From positions 552,121 to 616,120 of the forward strand of contig NZ_QEOO01000016.1 in the NCBI RefSeq assembly GCF_003121585.1: 64,000 nt of DNA, given 5' to 3'. Under the pieces are notes generated by a model that did not search any database, was not told the origin of the DNA, and saw only the letters and a list, made by a program, of their open reading frames with translations. The stretch comes from Nocardioides speluncae. GTDB taxonomy: Bacteria > Actinomycetota > Actinomycetes > Propionibacteriales > Nocardioidaceae. The position numbers and the translations under genes are program-made. The number at the start of each line of letters is the position of its first letter. Within the stretch, counting starts at the first letter, position 1. Below are positions 16,601 to 23,768 of this stretch, piece after piece.

Positions 16601-16769
16601 GCCAGGCGCAGACGAAGGAATCGATCCCGACGACGTCCTGGGATCACTGCTGCACGTCCACTTCGTGCGCGCTGTCGCCGTCGACTTCGCCGAAGAAGCG
16701 ATCTGCCTCTACCTGGCCCGCGCAGCCGCGCTCGCCTGGACGGCCCGCACCAACGGCAGGCCCGAGTGA
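13674..16769 (+). CDS. lanB: Class I lanthipeptide dehydratase LanB
   Basis: The 1031-residue protein starts at GTG 13674 with GGAAGG 7 bases upstream. Residues 30-650 match the tRNA-Glu-dependent glutamylation region of lantibiotic dehydratases (VCRYLLRAQHRATPFGLFAGVA near 85-110, then a long mixed region). Residues 765-1020 match the SpaB_C/thiopeptide-type glutamate-elimination domain (LLASLYGDIRRQDTLL, WWFVRFRDPDQHLRVRI, REVRYSTSYPETGRWG). It glutamylates and then eliminates Ser/Thr side chains of the precursor to give dehydroalanine and dehydrobutyrine. It overlaps lanC by one base (TGATG). Confidence 0.92.
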   Translation: MSANVAAFRSGKTALLRAVARPELDLPAWPALASDTPDIAGAAVQLSWLGQVWQRTEIVEELSLASPGLARKVQALTTATNPSPRDVRRAGLSVCRYLLRAQHRATPFGLFAGVAAARFGSHARVEWGTGHQPVVAASAEWLTAVIAKIETCPEALAHVLVMTNSCLMVRGDRLIVPYQSHHPRSMDKRSAAAEVSMAYTAPLRAAVTAATAPIRLGDLEDRIRADFPDASESRVSGLLAELVSRRVLISALHAPATQTDSLAHLIEHLPPDSPDSPLPGLVGKLRSIHTAMAECSTRTGDEARQARHELVAKMHSVSEVEQHPLAVDLRLDADVVLPEEVAREAERAALALARVSAAPYGAAAWKSYHQRFYERFGIGSMVPVLDVVADSGIGYPDGYPGSTAPQRRAPLSSRDETLLRLAQKAVLDGRQEVVLDEELIESLQTGPDPVRLPPHLEVGVRVNAASIEALQQGSFGLEIVSVSRGAGVGSGRFQRVLNPTDRADMAAELANLPGADDNTVTAQLSFPPLQPNTAHVARAPQMLPLTISLEEHRGADDRTLTLDDLAVGCDGRRMYLAAPRRGHRVEAVAMHALNLRTHTPPVARLLIELSRAQCTAVTMFDWGAARTLPFLPRVRYGRSVLSPARWRLEPTDLPGTSAPQTEWDDALGQWRASRRTPQHVYLTEGDRLLALDLDQPGHRVLLREHLNNAAAVLTEASAQAGWCEGRAHEVVIPMRAVEPPPWPRLPRPTAARVIGRDQGQVPATSRVLLASLYGDIRRQDTLLARHLPDLLDELGQPPWWFVRFRDPDQHLRVRIALPDPEAFGEVAATISRWSKQLHHAGLLREVRYSTSYPETGRWGAERAWNAAEDVFGADSRALLTQLRQPATPHRRALVAAHSVAIACTFAGSVTAGMQWLIDNIPATAPEPLPREQFSQAVQAANPNDNRAALRALPGGAAIVQAWAGRDAALVHYRDLLPGADEGIDPDDVLGSLLHVHFVRAVAVDFAEEAICLYLARAAALAWTARTNGRPE

Positions 16770-18037
16770 TGCCGCATCCCGCCGCCCGCCTAGCCGAAGT
16801 GATCGCCGACCAGCTGGCACATCCCGACACCGTCCCAGGCAACGCCTCCCGCGCGCCAGGGTGGCGGCAGTCACTGGCCCACGGCATCCCCGGGATCGCC
16901 TTGCTGCACGTCGAGCTCGCCGCCACCGGGCGTCGACCCTGGCAGCGTGCCCACGACTGGATCACCGCCTCGGCACGCGGTGGCCTGACCAGCGGCGCCG
17001 ACAGCCACCCCTTCTACGGGGCTCCGGCCTTCGCGCACGCCGCTGCCAGCGCTGCCGATCAGCTACCGGACTCCTACCAGCGTGCCCATGACAAGGTCGC
17101 CGCCAGCGTCGCTGGCGACGTCAGAACCCGGCTGTCGGCTGCTCACCGGCGCATCGACCGCGGACGGCTGGTGACACTGGCCGAGTTCGACGCCCTACGC
17201 GGGCTGACCGGCTACGGCACTCACCTGCTGCGGCGCCACCCAGACAGCGAGGAACTCCGCGCGGTACTGGAGTACCTGGTCCGCCTCACCGCACCGATCA
17301 CCGACGGCTCCGAAGTGCTCCCCGGCTGGTGGACACCCACCGGGCCTTCCGGACGCCCAGACGACCGCTTCCGTGGCGGCCACGCCAACAATGGCATCGC
17401 CCACGGCATCACCGGCGTGCTGAGCCTGCTGTCGTCGGCAACCTTGCGAGCCCAGGTAGTCGATGGACAAGTCGACGCCATGAAGACGATCTGCGCATGG
17501 CTGGACCGCTGGCGCGCCGGAACCGCTAGCGACCCTGCCTGGCCGTATCTGCTGACCCGGTCCGAGCTTCGCCGCGGCCGTCGGCGCACTTCTCCGCCGC
17601 TGCGCCCTTCGTGGTGCTACGGCACCGCCGGAACTGGCAGGGCCCAGCAGCTCGCAGGCCTGGCCCTGGGCGACACGCGCCGCCAGCACGCGGCCGAGAC
17701 GGCAGTCATCGAGGCTTTGACCGATCCAGCCCAGCTCGCGGCAGTGACCGACCGCTCCCTGTGCCACGGGTACGCGGGCCTTGCGTACGTGGCCACCCGA
17801 ATGGCCGACGACGCGGGCCCAGCCACCGCTCACCGACTGCGTCAGCTGTTGCCGACCCTGCTCGACGCCGTCGCACCGCCCGATAGTGACCACCAGACCA
17901 TCACCGCGACCCTCATCGCGGACCCGCAGGCCGGACCCGGACTGCTGGACGGCGCGGCCGGCATTGCCCTGTGCGTCCTGGCCGCCAGCCGCGGCGCCAA
18001 CCCCAGATCCGGCTGGGACACCTGCCTACTCGTCTGA
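16769..18037 (+). CDS. lanC: Lanthionine synthetase LanC
   Basis: The 422-residue protein from the ATG at 16769 matches class I cyclases in length. Family landmarks are HGIPGIALL near the N-terminus, GHANNGIAHGITGVL in the middle, SWCYGTAG with zinc ligand Cys283, and LCHGYAGL with ligands Cys332-His333. A final GLLDGAAGIAL repeat matches the alpha-toroid fold. It adds precursor Cys thiols to the dehydrated residues to close the thioether rings. The start overlaps the lanB stop, so the two are coupled. Confidence 0.92.
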   Translation: MPHPAARLAEVIADQLAHPDTVPGNASRAPGWRQSLAHGIPGIALLHVELAATGRRPWQRAHDWITASARGGLTSGADSHPFYGAPAFAHAAASAADQLPDSYQRAHDKVAASVAGDVRTRLSAAHRRIDRGRLVTLAEFDALRGLTGYGTHLLRRHPDSEELRAVLEYLVRLTAPITDGSEVLPGWWTPTGPSGRPDDRFRGGHANNGIAHGITGVLSLLSSATLRAQVVDGQVDAMKTICAWLDRWRAGTASDPAWPYLLTRSELRRGRRRTSPPLRPSWCYGTAGTGRAQQLAGLALGDTRRQHAAETAVIEALTDPAQLAAVTDRSLCHGYAGLAYVATRMADDAGPATAHRLRQLLPTLLDAVAPPDSDHQTITATLIADPQAGPGLLDGAAGIALCVLAASRGANPRSGWDTCLLV

Positions 18038-18071
18038 TGACCACCTCGTCCGAGATCACCAAGGAGGACCG

Positions 18072-20240
18072 ATGCCACCCAGCCAGATGCCATCCAGCCA
18101 GCTGCCACTCAGCCACTGGAAGCAGGCCACCATCAGCTTCCCCGACAGAGCAACCGCGGATCGCATCATCGCCGACGTCATCGCCCCGGCCCTGATCGCC
18201 GCGACCACCGAGGGACATCTCCACGGTTGGTGGTACCTGAACAAGCAGCCCTGGCGCCTTCGCTACCTTGCCGCCACCAACCCCACCACAGACCTCATTG
18301 GCGACCTCATTTGCGATCCCACCGGTCTCGACGAACTCCTCGACGGCCTGGCGGCCACCGGACGGATCACAGGCTGGTCCCGCAGCATCTACGAGCCCGA
18401 AACCTACGCCTTCGGTGGCGAAGCGGCCATGGCTGCGGCCCACACCCTCTTCCATCACGACAGCCGTCACCTACTCACCTACGACCACGCGCTGGGAGCC
18501 AAGGAGACCATGGTGCTGCTCAGCAGCGCCATGATGCGGGCGGCCGGACTGGACACCTACGAACAAGGCGACGTCTGGCACAAGGTCACAGAGCTACGTC
18601 CACCGCCAACCGCCGTCTCGACGTGCCGTGCCGCAGACCTGAGCGCAGCGATGCGCCGGCTGATGAGGATCGACGCCCGCGGACTGTGCCGACCCGGCAA
18701 TCCGCTCGCCGGACACCACGCCTGGGTGACCGCGTTCGAGAAGGCCGGAACAACCCTGGGTGAGCTGGCCAGCAGCGGCCACCTGACCAGAGGCCTCCGG
18801 GCCGTCACAGCACATCATCTGATCTTCCACGCCAACCGCGCGGGACTGTCCCTAGCGGATCAAAGCACCATGTCAGCACTAGCGAGAGAAGCAATCATGG
18901 GAACCAACCACAGCGACGTGTCCTCGGTCCGAGCAGACAGCGGGACCACTAGCGTCGGCCGGGTGAACAGCGACACGACCAGAGACACGACGAGTGACAC
19001 GACGAGTGACACGGCCAGTGAGAGCACTGCCGACAGCCTGCGCCAAGCCCTGGTCGACAAGGTGGTAGCCGAGGGCCGTGTTCGCACGCCTGCCATCAAA
19101 CAAGCCATGCAGACCGTGCCCCGGCACCTGTTCGTACCCGGAGCGTCCCTCGAACAGGCCTACGCCAACTCGACGGTCGACATCAAGCACGCCGACGACG
19201 GAGCATCGATCAGCTGCGCCTCACAACCGGGCATCGTCGGCCTGATGCTCGAACAGCTCCAGGTCGAGCCCGGTCACAACGTCCTCGAGCTCGGCGCAGG
19301 CACCGGCTACAACGCCGGACTGCTCGCCCACCTGACCGGACCCAGCGGTCACGTCACCACGATCGACGTCGACGACGACCTTGTCACCAACGCCCGCGCA
19401 CACCTGTCCGCCGCCGGAACCGACAACGTCACCGTCGTGCAGAGCGACGGCGCGCTCGGCTATCCCGATGCCGGCCCGTACGACCGGATCATCGCCACGG
19501 TCGGTGCCCACGGTGTCCCGCATGCGTGGCTTGACCAGCTCGCCCCTGGTGGCCGGCTGCTGGTGCCGCAACGCCTTCGTGGCGGCGTGTCCCGCTCGAT
19601 CAGCTACGAGCACCACAACGGCGCGTGGGTCTCGGTCGGTAGTGAGATGAACACCTTCATGCCACTGCGCGACGGCGTCGCCGACGACCACCGTCACCTG
19701 ATCCCGCTTGCGGCCAACGGCTCTGTGCACCTGCGCACCCACAGCGAGCAGACAATCGATCCCGATGCCCTCGACGGCGTCGTCGACCAGCCCCGCACCG
19801 TGACCTGGGCCGAGGTCTATTACCAGGCCATGGAGTCGCCGGAGTGGATGGAGCTGTGGCTGACGTGCACCCTGCCCGACGGCCTCAACCGGATGCCGTT
19901 CAGCAGCGACGCCGTCGGCACGGCCCTGGTCGACCAGCCCTACTCCAGTTCCACCGCAGTGGTCGACAAGGGCGCTCTCACCTACCTCACCCGGCGCCTG
20001 TCAGATCGGCGCACTGCCGACGGTGGAAAGCTGTGGGAGTTCGGAGTGGTCGCGCACGGTCCTGGCAGCGACGACCTGGCGCGGCGCGTCACCGAGTCAA
20101 TGCAGACCTGGGACCGCGACTACCGCGGCCGCGAAGCCCGATTCGAGCTCACCGCGCTCGATACCGCGCCACCCACCCCGGCTGCTGGCCGCTTCAGCTT
20201 CGCCACTCCACTGAACCGACTGGTCATCGACTGGCAATAG
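18072..20240 (+). CDS. Thiopeptide-type domain fused to FxLD-system isoaspartyl methyltransferase
   Basis: The 722-residue fusion has a strong AAGGAGG site before its ATG. Residues 10-275 resemble the small thiopeptide-type bacteriocin (SpaB_C-like) proteins (HGWWYLNKQPWRLRYLA, GRITGWSRSIYEPETYAFGG). A Thr/Ser/Asp linker with a repeated DTTSDTTSDT tract separates it from a PCMT-type methyltransferase at about 318-540 (LVDKVVAEGRVRTPAIKQAM, VPRHLFVP, SAM loop LELGAGTGYNAGLL, DGALGYPDAGPYDRIIATVG), followed by an accessory C-terminal region as in the FxLD-system methyltransferases. Such enzymes methylate an Asp of the modified peptide, leading to succinimide and isoaspartate. The fusion puts a LanB-elimination-like module and the methyltransferase in one chain. 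Confidence 0.88.
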   Translation: MPPSQMPSSQLPLSHWKQATISFPDRATADRIIADVIAPALIAATTEGHLHGWWYLNKQPWRLRYLAATNPTTDLIGDLICDPTGLDELLDGLAATGRITGWSRSIYEPETYAFGGEAAMAAAHTLFHHDSRHLLTYDHALGAKETMVLLSSAMMRAAGLDTYEQGDVWHKVTELRPPPTAVSTCRAADLSAAMRRLMRIDARGLCRPGNPLAGHHAWVTAFEKAGTTLGELASSGHLTRGLRAVTAHHLIFHANRAGLSLADQSTMSALAREAIMGTNHSDVSSVRADSGTTSVGRVNSDTTRDTTSDTTSDTASESTADSLRQALVDKVVAEGRVRTPAIKQAMQTVPRHLFVPGASLEQAYANSTVDIKHADDGASISCASQPGIVGLMLEQLQVEPGHNVLELGAGTGYNAGLLAHLTGPSGHVTTIDVDDDLVTNARAHLSAAGTDNVTVVQSDGALGYPDAGPYDRIIATVGAHGVPHAWLDQLAPGGRLLVPQRLRGGVSRSISYEHHNGAWVSVGSEMNTFMPLRDGVADDHRHLIPLAANGSVHLRTHSEQTIDPDALDGVVDQPRTVTWAEVYYQAMESPEWMELWLTCTLPDGLNRMPFSSDAVGTALVDQPYSSSTAVVDKGALTYLTRRLSDRRTADGGKLWEFGVVAHGPGSDDLARRVTESMQTWDRDYRGREARFELTALDTAPPTPAAGRFSFATPLNRLVIDWQ

Positions 20241-20257
20241 GCCACCGCACAGGCGAA

Positions 20258-20311
20258 GCACCACCGGCTCCAATCGCCCGGCCAACACCCGGTGCCGGGA
20301 ACCGGTGGTGC
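20258..20311 (+). repeat. Inverted repeat upstream of 20354 gene
   Basis: Perfect 10-bp arms GCACCACCGG (20258-20267) and CCGGTGGTGC (20302-20311) lie in the 113-base gap after the methyltransferase gene. The 34-base loop holds a second GC-rich hairpin (CCCGGTGCCGGG). It may be a terminator or an attenuator before the next gene. Confidence 0.5.
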
Positions 20312-20353
20312 CGCAAACCCTTGCAGCAGTTTGGCTCCACCGCGAGGAGACAC

Positions 20354-21475
20354 ATGGACACCCTCACCTCGGACCCCCTCGGCCCGACAGTTCAACGCTT
20401 CCCACTCATTCCACGGTCACGGCCGGCCTGCTTACCTCTCCGACGCCGTGTTGCCGATCTCTCCGACCTCGCGGCATCAGCGCAGCGCGGCGATGTATCC
20501 CCGGGAACGGCCTCGAGCGTCTTCAACCAGGCGGCCCTCTTGGCATCCGACCTGGACGTGCCACAGCTTGCGCGGGAATGGTGTCACCGGCACGCGAACC
20601 TCTACCTGAGCCCCGGTGAGCCTCTATCCGGCATGGACGCGATCCGAGGCCTTGAACCCTTGGTCAACCTGGCCCGATTGCACATCCGAGCGAACCGCGG
20701 CGACCAGGGATACGACATCCTGATCGGCCTCTACGACGCCGTTTCATCCGGCACCCGAGCCACCGTCGACGGCGTCATGGTGCCGGATGACCTGACCGCC
20801 ACCTCGGTCGACCGTGACGAGGTACGCCAATGGCTCTGGCGGGTCATCCTCGCCGACGGTGCCCGCGCGCTGATCGCCGCCGGCCACTGGTCCAAAGCCC
20901 TGGCCCACGTGCAGCGTCACCAAGGAGTCGGCGAACGCATGCTTGACGGCCGACAAGTCACCGTCATCGCCCACGCGATCGCGGGCCGTCACCACTTGGC
21001 CCGCCAGATGCTCGACACGACCCAACCTGGCGAGCCGTGGGAGAACGCCGTGACCGCCAGCCTCCACCTACACGTGGCCGACAGCGTCCCAGCCGACCTG
21101 GCAACCGCTGCGCTCACCGCCCACCATGCGCTAGGACCCGGCCAGACCGGACTCGCCGTCTTCCGTACGCGGTTGGGTCTCACTCTGATCGACGGCCTCG
21201 GCGCCGACAACCCCGACTACGGACAGCTCGTCAAGCATCTGCTCCGCGACGCCGCCAACGACGGCTACGCGGCCCGAGATGTCCTCGCTCACCCCGGATG
21301 TCTCGGCCGAGCCACCGCGCAGCAGGTCGACTGCCTCACCGAACTCGTTGCCTCCTGCGGCCTTCGCAGCCGAAGCCTGACCCAAGAACTCCGCGCCACG
21401 CTCGACCGTGCACTCGACACCGCCGAGGCAGTGATCACCCAACAGGTCCACACACAACCACAGCAACTGGCATAG
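20354..21475 (+). CDS. Unknown all-helical protein in lanthipeptide cluster
   Basis: The 373-residue protein starts at ATG 20354, chosen for the GAGGAG site 6 bases upstream. It is Ala/Leu-rich and predicted helical, with TPR-like spacing (FNQAALLASDLDVPQLAREWC, LARLHIRANRGDQGYDIL, LIAAGHWSKALAHVQRH, AIAGRHHLARQML). There is no signal peptide or catalytic motif. Proteins of this kind accompany FxLD clusters in other actinomycetes to my knowledge, but their function is undefined. A scaffold or regulator is the simplest guess. Confidence 0.7.
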   Translation: MDTLTSDPLGPTVQRFPLIPRSRPACLPLRRRVADLSDLAASAQRGDVSPGTASSVFNQAALLASDLDVPQLAREWCHRHANLYLSPGEPLSGMDAIRGLEPLVNLARLHIRANRGDQGYDILIGLYDAVSSGTRATVDGVMVPDDLTATSVDRDEVRQWLWRVILADGARALIAAGHWSKALAHVQRHQGVGERMLDGRQVTVIAHAIAGRHHLARQMLDTTQPGEPWENAVTASLHLHVADSVPADLATAALTAHHALGPGQTGLAVFRTRLGLTLIDGLGADNPDYGQLVKHLLRDAANDGYAARDVLAHPGCLGRATAQQVDCLTELVASCGLRSRSLTQELRATLDRALDTAEAVITQQVHTQPQQLA

Positions 21476-21554
21476 CCCAGGCAGGCGAGCCCGCTCACCC
21501 GTCGGCCCGGCATGCCGCCTCCACCGTCCCGGCCACCACGCACGAGAGGAACCG

Positions 21555-21916
21555 ATGAACCTGCCGCACCCGCCGATGGCCGACATCGCCAGCGTCGACC
21601 GGCCCAAGGTTGGCGCTACGGCTCGCGCCGACACCAGCGCCGACGTACTCCGCGAGCAGATGCTCGAGCAGATCACCGCAGCCGGTTACGTACGGTCCGC
21701 CGCAGTCGAGTCGGTCATGCGTTCGGTGCGATGGCATCGGTTCGTACTCGAGGCGAGCGTTGCGAACGCCTAAACCGCCAGTTCCCGGTCATCACCAAGC
21801 ATGGCGGCGATGGAGCCGCAATGAGCTCAGCGTCGGCGCCCACGATCGTCGCGATGATGCTGGACCAGCGAGGCGATAGGCATGCCGAGGCACTGGAGGA
21901 CCAGGTTGCCCAGTAA
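21555..21916 (+). pseudogene. Decayed second isoaspartyl-methyltransferase gene
   Basis: The intact-looking 72-codon ORF (21555-21773) encodes VLREQMLEQITAAGYVRSAAVESVMRSV and VRWHRFVLEA, aligning with the start of the methyltransferase domain of the 722-residue protein (LRQALVDKVVAEGRVRTPAIKQAM...VPRHLFVPGA). It stops just where the family continues. In another frame from about 21778 the family's next block appears (FPVITKHGGDGAAMSSASAPTIVAMMLDQRG), then breaks off at the kinase gene. A frameshift plus a 3' deletion explain this. The N-terminal 72-residue peptide may still be made; the SAM-binding loop is gone. Confidence 0.72.
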
Positions 21917-22829
21917 TGACGCGCTCGCCGTTCCCACCGACATGCTCACTGCTTTGCGCATCGCGCGGATCGCCGGTCCCGATGCACTGATGACCGCGCA
22001 CCAGGAGTATGGGCTGCGGTCCCTTGGCGGTGGCCGCAACAACGACGTCCTCGCCTGGGCCAAGGGCGACACATCGATCTGCATCAAGCTGTACAAGAAC
22101 CACGACCGGCAGCGCGTCGAACGTGAGTGGCTCGGCCTGACGCATGCCGCCGGCTTGCGATGCGCACCGAAACCGCTGTGGCTCGACGAGCACCCGCAAC
22201 AGCCGGCCCTCGGGATGACGCTTCTGCCAGGTTCTCCGATTCTCGACGCCGTTGACCCAGCCCCGGCCATGAAGTCCCTGGCCGAGACCACCTGCGCTCT
22301 GCAAGCCCTACCGCTTACCGCACCGCTGGCCGATCTGGAGCGGGTCGACTCCATCACTCACTACGTCACCCGGCTCACCGAGGTCTGGCCCCGCCAGCTC
22401 ACCGACGCTGCCGAGGATCCCCAGACGCCGAACATGCTCGCGCTACTGCGCTGCTGGGAGGTCAGCGGCGACGCCGAGCTGCTCGCGGAACCGGCAGAGC
22501 CGGTCTTCTCCCGCGGTGACGCGAACTTGCTCAACTGGCTCCACGACGGGTCGAACACCTACGTCACGGACTTCGAGTTCAGCGGATACTCCGACGTAGC
22601 TGTCGATGCCGCCGACCACGTCGAGCACATCAGCGCCCGGGCCGTTTCCGACGAAACCTGGAACAGCGCCGAGGCCGTCCTAGGCGTCACCCCAGGCAAC
22701 CGCGCGCGGTTCGATGCTGCCAGGCGCACCATCGCATTACGCTGGCTCGCCGTCTTATGGAAGCAGCGCACCGCGCGGGTCGAGGAGTTCACCGCCCAGT
22801 TCGAGCGGGTTCGAGCCCTCCAGGCGTGA
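21906..22829 (+). CDS. APH/choline-kinase-family phosphotransferase in lanthipeptide cluster
   Basis: The protein is 307 residues from TTG 21906, preceded by GGAGGACC; an ATG at 21882 would add 8 residues but lies inside the decayed methyltransferase fragment. The nucleotide-binding lysine region (DTSICIKLYKN), catalytic loop FSRGDANLLNWL (Arg replaces the usual His of HGD) and metal-binding VTDFEFSGYSDVAVDAADH are visible. It could phosphorylate a small metabolite, or a peptide as a self-protection or tailoring step. It shares only the general fold with the kinase at 5899. Confidence 0.75.
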   Translation: MPSNDALAVPTDMLTALRIARIAGPDALMTAHQEYGLRSLGGGRNNDVLAWAKGDTSICIKLYKNHDRQRVEREWLGLTHAAGLRCAPKPLWLDEHPQQPALGMTLLPGSPILDAVDPAPAMKSLAETTCALQALPLTAPLADLERVDSITHYVTRLTEVWPRQLTDAAEDPQTPNMLALLRCWEVSGDAELLAEPAEPVFSRGDANLLNWLHDGSNTYVTDFEFSGYSDVAVDAADHVEHISARAVSDETWNSAEAVLGVTPGNRARFDAARRTIALRWLAVLWKQRTARVEEFTAQFERVRALQA

Positions 22830-23034
22830 GCCACTAACACCAGGCGGAGGTTGTCGAGACCACATTCCGCCTGTCCTGCCCAGCGTCCGCTTGAGGTTGG
22901 ACCGTACTGGCCGCCGCCGACATGTCAGCGTGGGTAACCCCACCCTCGGTTCACATGGGCACCGCGTGGCGGGACGGCTTCATGGTGAGATGGGACTGGC
23001 GTACGTCGATGCCGGCCGGACGAGAGGACGCAGG

Positions 23035-23199
23035 GTGAACGAAGACACCTCGGGACGTCGGTGCCCGGCCTGCAATGGTGACGGCTGGGTCAGCGGCGAG
23101 ATCAAGGCCCCGCCGGGCATCGCCGGCAGCGCCCCGCAGCCGTTCGGCTGCGAGGAATGCGACGGGTCGGGCAGGTTCGCGGACCGGCCGCCGGTATAG
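23035..23199 (+). CDS. Small DnaJ-type zinc-finger protein
   Basis: The 54-residue protein starts at GTG 23035 (GAGAGGACGCAGG upstream). Two CxxCxGxG-like motifs, CPACNGDGW and CEECDGSGRF, face each other as in the DnaJ cysteine-rich region and would bind one zinc. No J domain is present. Single-repeat proteins of this kind are common in actinomycetes, with unknown roles. Confidence 0.65.
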   Translation: MNEDTSGRRCPACNGDGWVSGEIKAPPGIAGSAPQPFGCEECDGSGRFADRPPV

Positions 23200-23337
23200 C
23201 CGACACTCCTGCGTGAGGTCCGTTTTCGTAGGACCTGGTCTCGGCCCCTGCAGGCTCCTGTGGCGGGAGGCCCCGCCTGCGCCAAGCACGGACCACCAGG
23301 CAGGTCAGCGCGTAGCGCGGGCACGCGCCATCGGCCC

Positions 23338-23658
23338 TCACCACACGACCTTCACCTGTCCCTTCGACCAACTGCCACCAAACATTGCTCGCTCGAACCC
23401 GCAGCGTGCGAGCGCCTCATCGAGCTGGGCGTCAGTGAGTCGCACTTCGGGATGTTCGCGGTACTGAGCCGATGCGGCCGTGACGACGCCGGCTCGCCGG
23501 CGCCTCGGCCCCCGGATCAAGAGCACCTCGACGACTTCGACCGGGCCGACCCCGTCAAGGGCGCCACCGTCAGGGGCTGCGATCACGACCGGGATCTCCA
23601 TCGAAGCACTGTAGGTCTCGAGATCCTCCGCGATCCGGGTCTGCGCTATGTACCGCAC
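23338..23658 (-). CDS. Hypothetical protein, 106 residues
   Basis: The GTG start gives MRYIAQTRIAEDLETYSASMEIPVVIAA. The middle (VEVVEVLLIRGPRRRRAGVVTAA) and the helical tail (TDAQLDEALARCGFERAMFGG) look protein-like. The family is not recognised. It is co-oriented with the relaxase and begins 110 bases after it, so it may belong to the mobilization operon. Confidence 0.45.
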   Translation of the reverse strand: MRYIAQTRIAEDLETYSASMEIPVVIAAPDGGALDGVGPVEVVEVLLIRGPRRRRAGVVTAASAQYREHPEVRLTDAQLDEALARCGFERAMFGGSWSKGQVKVVW

Positions 23659-23768
23659 CGCGAAACCCTAACGCTGCCACGCGGTGTCGATGCTCACCGG
23701 CGCCATCCCCTACCAACCTGCACCGGTGTCAGATCCCACACCGGCAGACGGCGTCCACTCCCACCGTC

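Noticed and set aside
19844..20353. Upstream extension of the 373-residue helical protein
   Set aside because: Lies inside the methyltransferase gene and is Arg/Pro-rich; ATG 20354 has a proper ribosome site.
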